Assembly: GCF_014648895.1 (NCBI RefSeq)
Contig: NZ_BMRZ01000001.1
Coordinates: forward strand, 1,148,401 to 1,212,400
Direction of reading: 5' to 3'
Origin: Streptomyces tanashiensis
GTDB lineage: Bacteria; Actinomycetota; Actinomycetes; Streptomycetales; Streptomycetaceae
Length of the DNA: 64,000 bases
Shown here: piece by piece, positions 58,433 to 64,000 of the stretch
How positions within the stretch are numbered: the first letter of the stretch is position 1
Layout: the number at the start of each line of letters is the position of its first letter
The notes under the pieces: generated by a model
The model's database searches: none
The model's input: the letters and a program-made list of their open reading frames with translations, nothing else
Told to the model about the DNA's origin: nothing
Made by a program: the position numbers and the translations under genes

Positions 58433-59720
58433 GGCTCCGGACCCACGCGAGGACCAGCAGGGCGAGGGCCCAGCCCCCGGTGGTGAGGAGCTGGGTGCGA
58501 CTGTCGGCGTCGCCGAGCATGAACGCCAGGACGGCACCGATCCCGGCGAGGGCGACGACGGCCCGAACGGAGGGTCCGCCCAGGCGCAGGTGGGAGGCGG
58601 CGATCAGCGCCCAGACGATCAGGATCGCGGCGCCGATCGAGTGGAGCAGGAACGGGAAGACCGTGCGCGGCCAGACCATGCTGAGCACGACGGAGACGAA
58701 CCCGAACGCGGCGGAGGCGAGGACGGCGGCGTACGGGACGCCCGACCGTCCCAGCCGGCCGAGGACGCGGGGCGCGTCGCCCCGCCCGACGAGGGCGTAC
58801 AGCATCCGGGAGGAGCCGTAGATGTTGGCGTTCATGGCGGACAGGAGGGCCACGAGGACGACGGCCTTCATCAGGTCGGCGGCACCGGGCACGCCGATCC
58901 GGTCCATCACGGCGGCGTAGGGCCCGTCGGCCACGCCCGGGGCGTTCCACGGGACGAGGGTGACGATGACGGCCATGGAGCCGAGGTAGCAGACCGCGAC
59001 CCGCCACATCACGGCCCGGACGCCCGCCCGCACGGCGCGGACCGGGTCCTCGCACTCGGCGGCGGCGATCGTCACAGTCTCCAGACCGCCGAAGGCGAAG
59101 ACGGCCGCGACGACGCCGACGGCGACGCCGTGCCAGCCGTGCGGGAGGAAGCCGCCGTCGTGCAGGAGGTGCCCGGCCCCGGGTGAGGGCGAACCGGGCA
59201 GCAGCCCGGCGAGGACGACCACCCCGAGCAGCAGGAACCCCGCGATCGCGGCGATCTTCAGCCCGGCGAACCAGAACTCCAGCTCGCCGAAGTTCCGTAC
59301 CCCGGCGAGGTTGCTCACGGTGAACACGCTCATGAAGACGGCCACCCACGCCCAGCCGGGCACGGCGGGCACCCAGCCCCCGGCGATGTGCGCCGCCGCG
59401 ACGGCCTCGGCGGCGACGCTCACGACGAGCAGCGCCCAGTACATCCACCCGGCCAGCAGCCCGGCCCACGGCCCGAACGCCCGCCGCGCGTGCTCGGCGA
59501 AGGACCCGGTCACCGGCCGCGCGGCCGACATCTCCCCGAGCATCCGCATCACGAGCACCGTCAGCACTCCGGCCAGCGCGTACGCCACGAGGATCCCGGG
59601 CCCGGCGGCCGCGATCCCGACCCCCGACCCGACGAACAGCCCGGCCCCGATGGCCCCGCCCAACGCGATCATGGCCAGATGCCGCTGCCGCAGCCCCGCC
59701 CCGAGCACCAGCCCCGTCAC
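58386..59720 (-). CDS. Amino acid permease (APC family)
   Basis: A 444-residue polytopic transporter with about twelve spans. The first span has the amino-acid/polyamine permease signature (ALGGAIGAGLFVGSG), and EMSAARPVTGSFAEHA follows span 2 as in the AAT subfamily. It would import an amino acid with protons. The GTG is at 59720. It is convergent with and overlapping the TetR gene, which could create antisense interference at the 3' ends. Confidence 0.9.
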   Translation of the reverse strand: MTGLVLGAGLRQRHLAMIALGGAIGAGLFVGSGVGIAAAGPGILVAYALAGVLTVLVMRMLGEMSAARPVTGSFAEHARRAFGPWAGLLAGWMYWALLVVSVAAEAVAAAHIAGGWVPAVPGWAWVAVFMSVFTVSNLAGVRNFGELEFWFAGLKIAAIAGFLLLGVVVLAGLLPGSPSPGAGHLLHDGGFLPHGWHGVAVGVVAAVFAFGGLETVTIAAAECEDPVRAVRAGVRAVMWRVAVCYLGSMAVIVTLVPWNAPGVADGPYAAVMDRIGVPGAADLMKAVVLVALLSAMNANIYGSSRMLYALVGRGDAPRVLGRLGRSGVPYAAVLASAAFGFVSVVLSMVWPRTVFPFLLHSIGAAILIVWALIAASHLRLGGPSVRAVVALAGIGAVLAFMLGDADSRTQLLTTGGWALALLVLAWVRSLRNARTGRGTDPLPS

Positions 59721-59819
59721 GATTCCCCCCGAGTTTCAGACGACCAGCGCAGGAGCCTGACGCCTGATCCCACCGGAGGGCAACCCGATCCCGCTCGCTG
59801 AGACGTCCCGAGACGCGCG

Positions 59820-60449
59820 TCAGCCGCCCGCGACGAGTCGCACCGCGAGGACGACGATCAGCGTGCTCGACGCGAGCGCCGTGCCGAGTCTTCCCCTGGC
59901 GCTCGTCAGGGTGCGGCCGAGGAGCGTGCCGCCCAGGGCGAGGAGGAGCTGCCAACTGGCCGAGGCGAGCAGGGCGGCGAGGACGAAGGCGGTGCGGTCG
60001 GTGAGGGTCGCGGGGGCGGAGGGGCCCGTGGCGAGGACGAGCGCCGCGAAGTAGATCACCGTCATGGGGTTGAGGATCGTGATCCCCAGGAAGGCGAGGT
60101 ACGCGCGGGCGGGAGTGAGGGCCACCCCGTCGTCGCGGGAGGCCAGTCCGCCCGCACGGTACGCGGCGAGCGCCGTCCAGCCGGCCCGTACCGCGAGCAC
60201 CGCGAGCACGACGGCGGAGGCCCACCGCAGGGGGGTCATCACGGGAGCCAGGACGGGAACGAGCGCGGAACCCCCGGCGACGGCGACCAGGGCGTAGACC
60301 CCGTCGGCCGTGGCGACACCCAGGGCCGCGCCGGCGCCCGTGCGCCAGCCGGCGCGGGCCGTGACGGCCACGAGGTAGGCGCCGACGGCGCCGACCGGGA
60401 TCGCGATGCCGTAGCCGGCCAGCAGGCCGGCCACCACCGCGGCCGTCAC
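59820..60449 (-). CDS. LysE-family translocator
   Basis: A 209-residue membrane protein with about six spans. It starts MTAAVVAGLLAGYGIAIPVG, has the loop GAGAALGVATADGVYALVAV and the span ITILNPMTVIYFAALVLA, as in LysE/RhtB amino-acid exporters. The GTG overlaps the DUF2087 stop, so both are co-translated. The substrate is not predictable. Confidence 0.88.
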   Translation of the reverse strand: MTAAVVAGLLAGYGIAIPVGAVGAYLVAVTARAGWRTGAGAALGVATADGVYALVAVAGGSALVPVLAPVMTPLRWASAVVLAVLAVRAGWTALAAYRAGGLASRDDGVALTPARAYLAFLGITILNPMTVIYFAALVLATGPSAPATLTDRTAFVLAALLASASWQLLLALGGTLLGRTLTSARGRLGTALASSTLIVVLAVRLVAGG

Positions 60450-60754
60450 GCGGCGGCGGGGATCGTGCCTCCGGGGGAACCGGGCCGCTGCTGTCGTCGG
60501 TAGTCCGCGCCGTCCTTCGTACGGGAGAGGAAGCCGCCGGTCACGAGGTGGCGGCGGAGCGCCGGAAAGTCCTCGTGCACCGCGCGCAGGGCCTCGTTGA
60601 CCTCGGGCTCACGGTAGGTCCGGTCCGCCTCGAAGAGGGTCACGGCCAGGTGCGCGAGCAGCGCCTCGCGGCGGGCGGGCCTGCGCGGGATCGCCTTCAG
60701 GCGCCCGTCCGCGGAGAACAGGTCCGCGACGGGGCGGGAGGGATGACTGGTCAT
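60446..60754 (-). CDS. DUF2087 protein
   Basis: A 102-residue protein with the DUF2087 pattern (LKAIPRRPARREALLAHLA, then YREPEVNEALRAVHEDFPAL and RRHLVTGGFLSRTKDGADYR). The module is a small winged-helix-like fold often fused to regulators. Here it stands alone and is coupled to the LysE exporter, so it may regulate it. The ATG at 60754 (MTSHPSRPV) is preferred over one at 60790. Confidence 0.85.
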   Translation of the reverse strand: MTSHPSRPVADLFSADGRLKAIPRRPARREALLAHLAVTLFEADRTYREPEVNEALRAVHEDFPALRRHLVTGGFLSRTKDGADYRRQQRPGSPGGTIPAAA

Positions 60755-60806
60755 GCCGAGAGACTGGCGTCCCGCTCCCCCGCCCCGCAAAGGGTTTTCA
60801 GCGCGC

Positions 60807-61091
60807 TCAGCCCGTGATGACGTTCACGGCCGGCTGGAAGTTCGGCATGACCGGCGGCATCCCGGACTGCTCGAACAACGGCCGGGCCTTCTCCACGAAG
60901 GCGAGGAAGTTCTCCTCCGAGTCGAAGAAGTCCGTGATCCGCCACCCGCCGCTCCCGTCCGGCCCGGACGCGTGCGCGATGAACCCCTGCGGCGGGAACC
61001 ACTCGGCACCCTGGATCAGCCGCGTGGTCTCCTCGTACTGCTCCTGGGTCCCGCCGGGGATCTCGATGGTGACGACGACGCCCTTGCGCAT
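60807..61091 (-). CDS. Small dimeric alpha-beta-barrel-like protein
   Basis: A 94-residue protein (MRKGVVVTIEIPGGTQEQYE ... GGWRITDFFDSEENFLAFVE) with the beta-alpha-beta layout of antibiotic-monooxygenase/ABM-like ferredoxin folds. Aromatic residues WFPP and FFDS could line a pocket. The ATG at 61091 is preferred over a start at 61157. No neighbour suggests a pathway. Role unknown. Confidence 0.72.
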   Translation of the reverse strand: MRKGVVVTIEIPGGTQEQYEETTRLIQGAEWFPPQGFIAHASGPDGSGGWRITDFFDSEENFLAFVEKARPLFEQSGMPPVMPNFQPAVNVITG

Positions 61092-61197
61092 GGTCCTGCT
61101 CCTGTACGTCCGGGGAGGGATCCCGACCAGCAGACCAGCCGCCCCGGGGCCCCGCACGGCGACGGGACCCGTTCGGGCGAGACTTCGACCGGCGGCG

Positions 61198-61389
61198 TCA
61201 GACCGCGTGCGCTCGCGCGAACGCGGTGAAGGCGGCCCAGGCGGCGGGGGTGGCCGTCAGCTCGCCCTTGGCGTGGTCCTTGGTGTCCCGGACGAGGACA
61301 CGGGGGAGGTTGTCGGCGACCTCGATGCAGGCGTCGTTGTCGTTGCCGCTGTACGTGCTCTTGTGCCAGTTCGGCGAGGTCTCAGTCAT
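61198..61389 (-). CDS. DUF397 protein
   Basis: A 63-residue protein of the DUF397 family (WHKSTYSGNDNDACIEVAD, VLVRDTKDHAKGELTATPAA). These small actinobacterial proteins are nearly always encoded with XRE-DUF5753 regulators, as here, and are implicated in development, for instance the bldB/whiJ-type systems. The ATG overlaps the upstream regulator gene by eight bases. Confidence 0.92.
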   Translation of the reverse strand: MTETSPNWHKSTYSGNDNDACIEVADNLPRVLVRDTKDHAKGELTATPAAWAAFTAFARAHAV

Positions 61390-62203
61390 GGTGTTCCTTC
61401 GCGATCGCGCGCATCAGTTCCAGGGACGCCCGGACGCCCAACGCACCCTGCTGCAGCAGATCATAGACACGCTGGAATCGCATGACCTCTGCCGGTTCTT
61501 CTGTGTAGTTGCCCGTGCTGAACCCCTCCGTGTACGCCCCGCGTTCCCCCTTGGGGAGCGTCAGCAGGGCGAGGGAACCAGCCACGGGTGCTCCCTTCAT
61601 GGGGAGCACCTGGACGTTCACGTTGGGGCGCTCACTCATGGCGAGCAGGTGCTCGACCTGCTCCCGCATCACCTGGCCGCCTCCCATGTCCCGGCGCAGG
61701 CAGGCCTCGTCGAGAACGATCATCATCCAGGGCGGATCGGCCTGGTCGAGCACGGCCTGACGCTCCAGTCGCCTGCCCACGAAGCTGCCGATCTGCGCCG
61801 AGTCGCCCGCGAGGCCCGCCTCCATCGCCGCTCGGGCGTAGCCGGCGGTCTGGAGCAGACCCGGAACGACGATCGAGAACTCGTGTATGGCCGTGGCTTC
61901 GAGCTGCCGCCTCATGTACGTCTTCGCGTAGTCACGGACGTTCTGGTCGGTCAGGATCTTCACGAGGTCCACGAGCGATCCGGGTGGGAGCCGCAGCACG
62001 ATCTCCAGCTTCTTCGCCAGGTCCCGGTCCGGCGGGTCTTCGCCACGCTCGATCTCGGAGATCCGGCTGCCGCTGCTGAAGACCTTCGCCGCCAGGTACG
62101 CCTGGGTCCACTCGCGCCCCAGCGCCAACCGCGCCTCGCGCACCCTGTTCCCGAGGTACTGCTCGATGCTGTCCCCGGGGTCCAGGTCCTTCGCTCCTGG
62201 CAT
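61382..62203 (-). CDS. XRE-family regulator with DUF5753 (WhiJ-like)
   Basis: A 273-residue DNA-binding protein. The N-terminal helix-turn-helix (TQAYLAAKVFSSGSRISEIE) is followed by DUF5753 (EFSIVVPGLLQTAGYARAAM, then VEHLLAMSERPNVNVQVLPM). It belongs to the large WhiJ-like set that, with a DUF397 partner, tunes development or antibiotic production. The ATG at 62203 starts MPGAKDLDPG. It is divergent from the two small plus-strand genes. Confidence 0.9.
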   Translation of the reverse strand: MPGAKDLDPGDSIEQYLGNRVREARLALGREWTQAYLAAKVFSSGSRISEIERGEDPPDRDLAKKLEIVLRLPPGSLVDLVKILTDQNVRDYAKTYMRRQLEATAIHEFSIVVPGLLQTAGYARAAMEAGLAGDSAQIGSFVGRRLERQAVLDQADPPWMMIVLDEACLRRDMGGGQVMREQVEHLLAMSERPNVNVQVLPMKGAPVAGSLALLTLPKGERGAYTEGFSTGNYTEEPAEVMRFQRVYDLLQQGALGVRASLELMRAIAKEHHD

Positions 62204-62312
62204 ATGCCTCGTTCCTCACCTGCGCCATGGAACTCAACTCCTGGTGAGCGTAGGTCCGGTCACGTCATCGTGGAGTCGTTCCGGAGGAGATCCATCAGAA
62301 AGAGAGCCCTCC

Positions 62313-62549
62313 ATGCGTACGACCACGAACGATCCCCCCGTCCGCCCCGTCTCAGAGCCCGAGGCCGCCCAGGTGTACGTGGACCTGAAGGCCGCCATGG
62401 ACAGCGTCGGGCTCCCGACGAACGGGCTCTACCGCGACGTGACGCGCGGGCCCGGCGGTGACGTCCACCGGTACGGGCTCGGGGTCGTCAGCCTGACCGG
62501 CGCCAAGCGACTCACCGCACTCCTGCGTGCCGCCCGGCCCGCCCCGTGA
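62313..62549 (+). CDS. Hypothetical 78-residue protein
   Basis: A 78-residue hydrophilic protein (VSEPEAAQVYVDLKAAMDSV, then RYGLGVVSLTGAKRLTALLR). The ATG at 62313 follows GAGAGCCC. It is divergent from the XRE regulator and coupled to the next gene (GTGA overlap). Such small pairs next to XRE-DUF5753/DUF397 genes are common in streptomycetes, from memory; function unknown. Confidence 0.68.
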   Translation: MRTTTNDPPVRPVSEPEAAQVYVDLKAAMDSVGLPTNGLYRDVTRGPGGDVHRYGLGVVSLTGAKRLTALLRAARPAP

Positions 62550-62782
62550 GGTACCGGGTCGGCGACGTCGTGACCGACGCGCAGCGGGCCCTCACCGGGC
62601 AGGTCCGGGACGTGCACGGGAACGTGCTGACCCTGGTCCGACCCAGCGGCTACCTGTGGGAGGCGGCGGCCGACCAGTGCTGGACGGCGAGTCCGACGGA
62701 GCGCGAGAGCCTGACCCCTCGCGGAGCCGTCCGCATCATCAGCACGTCGCCGTCACCCGGACGGCCCTCCTCCGCCCCGTAG
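62546..62782 (+). CDS. Hypothetical 78-residue protein
   Basis: A 78-residue protein with an SH3-like start (MRYRVGDVVTDAQRALTGQV) and a single Trp-rich patch (YLWEAAADQCW). The GTG at 62546 overlaps the previous stop by four bases. Resembles the small partner proteins found beside XRE-type regulators; function unknown. Confidence 0.68.
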   Translation: MRYRVGDVVTDAQRALTGQVRDVHGNVLTLVRPSGYLWEAAADQCWTASPTERESLTPRGAVRIISTSPSPGRPSSAP

Positions 62783-62953
62783 CGGCGATCGCGCACAGAA
62801 GCGCCGCATCGAGCGTCACTCGTACGGGGGTTACTCGTCCGGTGTGTCGGTCTGGACGTGGTGTGGGCGGTACGTTCGCGCAAAACGGCCCCCGTCGATG
62901 GCTCCAACCATCGGCGAGGGCCTGAACCACTCGTGGAAGGCACTAGTTCCACC

Positions 62954-63929
62954 GTGATCTACCGGCACTTTAACGCGCCCTCGCGCGGCTTCACCCAGTT
63001 CTCGCACGACATCATTCGGCATCCCCGGCTCTCCTCCGACGCCGTTCGGCTTCTGACCTGGCAGCTCTCCCTCCCCCAAGGCGCCCGCGACTGTCTTTCC
63101 CGCACCGCCGAACGTGCCCGGATCGGGGCAACCGCCTTCGGGCGGGCCAAGCGGCAGCTCAAGGACGAAGGCTTCGTGCACGAGCGGCGGGTGCAGGTCG
63201 ACGGAGGACGGTGGGTCACCCAACAGCTCGTGTCCGGCTCCCCGTTGACCGCCGCCCAGGCCGCCAAGCTCCTCGCACGGGAGCCCGTGCCGTCCTCGCA
63301 GGTCGCACCGAGTCCCCGGAAACCGGCCGCCGGTCGGCCGACGACCCCGTCGGCCGACGGTCATCCAAAGAAAGACCCCGGGGGAGACACCTCCCCCCCT
63401 TCCCTCGAAGGGCGACGAGACGGCGGAGGAATCCCCTCGGCTCGAAGACGCCCGCGCGCTGGTCGGCGCGCTGCCTCTCCTCTCCCCCGCCCTCCGGCAC
63501 ATCCCACCCGGCATGCGCGACGAGCTCGCCCGCCTCGCCGCCCGCTGGCTCGACGCCGGCCACACCTCCGGCGACGTGCACGAGCACGTCCTGCGCGGAC
63601 TGCCCGGTGCCGGGACGCCCGTGCACCGGCCCGGCGGCCTCGTCCGGTACCTCCTCCGCGACGTACCCCGCCGCGAGCTGCCGTCCCTGACCCTGCCGCT
63701 CCCGCGGGTGTCCGGTGAGTCGGTCTCCGTGCGACTCCTGGGCACCCGGGAGTGCGCCGGCGACCACACCCAGGCCACGCTGTTCCGCCCCGTCGCGGAC
63801 GAGACGATGTGCGCCGTCTGCGTACCGCACGACGAAGGCCCGTCGCCGTCGCGACGGGCCTTCCAGGAGTTCGTTCATCGTCCGGGTCACTTCGGGTCGC
63901 GGTTGAACACCGCCTTGGACCAGAAGTAG
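62954..63929 (+). pseudogene. Helix-turn-helix protein split by a frameshift at a C7 run
   Basis: The first part (VIYRHFNAPSRGFTQFSHDI, RTAERARIGATAFGRAKRQL) is a winged-helix DNA-binding domain. Coding quality collapses after GGDTSPPS in that frame and resumes in the +1 frame as DETAEESPRLEDARALVGAL and MRDELARLAARWLDAGHT through CAVC. The switch falls at the C7 run 63393-63399, and removing one C would join the two parts into one protein of about 325 residues. This is either a true frameshift, slippage or a sequencing error. A terminator hairpin lies inside the last part, and the end overlaps the convergent permease gene by 43 bases. Confidence 0.72.
63834..63863. terminator. Perfect 13-bp stem hairpin
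   Basis: GAAGGCCCGTCGC, loop CGTC, GCGACGGGCCTTC, between the convergent frameshifted gene and the permease gene. It overlaps the last codons of the former. Confidence 0.8.
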
Positions 63930-64000
63930 CCGAGGGTGGCCAGGGCGAGGCACCAGCCGAGGGCGAGCCAGCCGTTGTGGCCGATCTCGGTGCCCAGCAG
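63887..64000 (-). CDS. ABC-2-type transporter permease, C-terminal end
   Basis: Only the last 37 codons are in the window. They encode GWLALGWCLALATLGYFWSK and then AVFNRDPK, a final transmembrane span and short basic tail typical of drug-export ABC-2 permeases. The rest lies beyond the right edge. Family call rests on this short segment only. Confidence 0.6.
   Translation of the reverse strand: MLGTEIGHNGWLALGWCLALATLGYFWSKAVFNRDPK

Noticed and set aside
1..64000. CRISPR arrays, rRNA and tRNA genes
   Set aside because: No regularly spaced palindromic repeats with unique spacers and no recognisable rRNA or tRNA sequence were seen; the tandem arrays at 16676 and 57669 have no spacers.

Overview
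The window is high-GC actinobacterial chromosome, almost certainly Streptomyces. Supporting this are strong third-position G/C bias, GTG/ATGA-overlapping operons, futalosine menaquinone genes beside a cold-shock gene, DUF397/XRE-DUF5753 pairs, a DmdR-type iron box and a TTA codon in a regulator. I see no rRNA, tRNA or CRISPR array.

Layout. 1-13.7 kb is housekeeping: an NCS2 purine permease (cut by the left edge), DUF2530, a CtpE-like P-type ATPase, a small peptidoglycan-binding protein, a large sacsin-like GHKL ATPase protein, DUF3027, an MFS exporter, a DUF2771 lipoprotein, mqnB-mqnD, a cold-shock protein and a HAD hydrolase. 13.8-16.7 kb is an iron-siderophore importer (two FecCD permeases plus ATPase) behind an iron box, followed by a 31-bp tandem repeat array. 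17.9-26.5 kb holds a helicase-associated/WYL protein and the XPB helicase. These two are separated by a 4.2-kb serine-integrase element (20649-24834) that has integrated inside the first codons of xpb. Its right attachment arm supplies a new ribosome binding site and start codon for xpb, while the native start is left as a 16-codon remnant at the other end. The two element ends, rejoined, give a near-palindromic attP centred on a CA dinucleotide.

26.8-31.5 kb holds a HelD-like RNA-polymerase-associated ATPase, a VOC protein, an APH-type kinase, and a TetR/DUF2867 pair around a perfect operator palindrome. 31.5-38 kb is a copper-resistance region: CutC, a His-rich secreted protein, CopZ, CopA and CsoR. 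It also has a BlaI-type repressor with an M56 metalloprotease, and four matching 17-bp CsoR-type boxes tie the parts together.

38-50.7 kb is accessory. A GNAT enzyme, a methyltransferase, a Fur repressor and two tandem LuxR-type paralogues (the first with a TTA codon) precede a gene set with the logic of mycothiol or bacillithiol biosynthesis. That set is an MshA-like glycosyltransferase, a PIG-L (MshB-like) deacetylase, and a free-standing methionyl-tRNA-synthetase-like ligase that has lost KMSKS and the tRNA-binding C-terminus (an MshC analogue). With them are an asparagine-synthase-type amidotransferase, a PrpF/DapF-fold isomerase and an SDR lacking its catalytic Tyr. I infer an uncharacterised aminoacyl-aminoglycoside pathway.

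50.7-64 kb holds a WXG-like coiled-coil protein, a GH18 chitinase, small proteins, an MBL-fold hydrolase with an FMN reductase, a pirin-MFS-TetR group, APC and LysE transporters and DUF2087. Then come an XRE-DUF5753/DUF397 pair, a frameshifted helix-turn-helix gene and the 3' end of an ABC-2-type permease.
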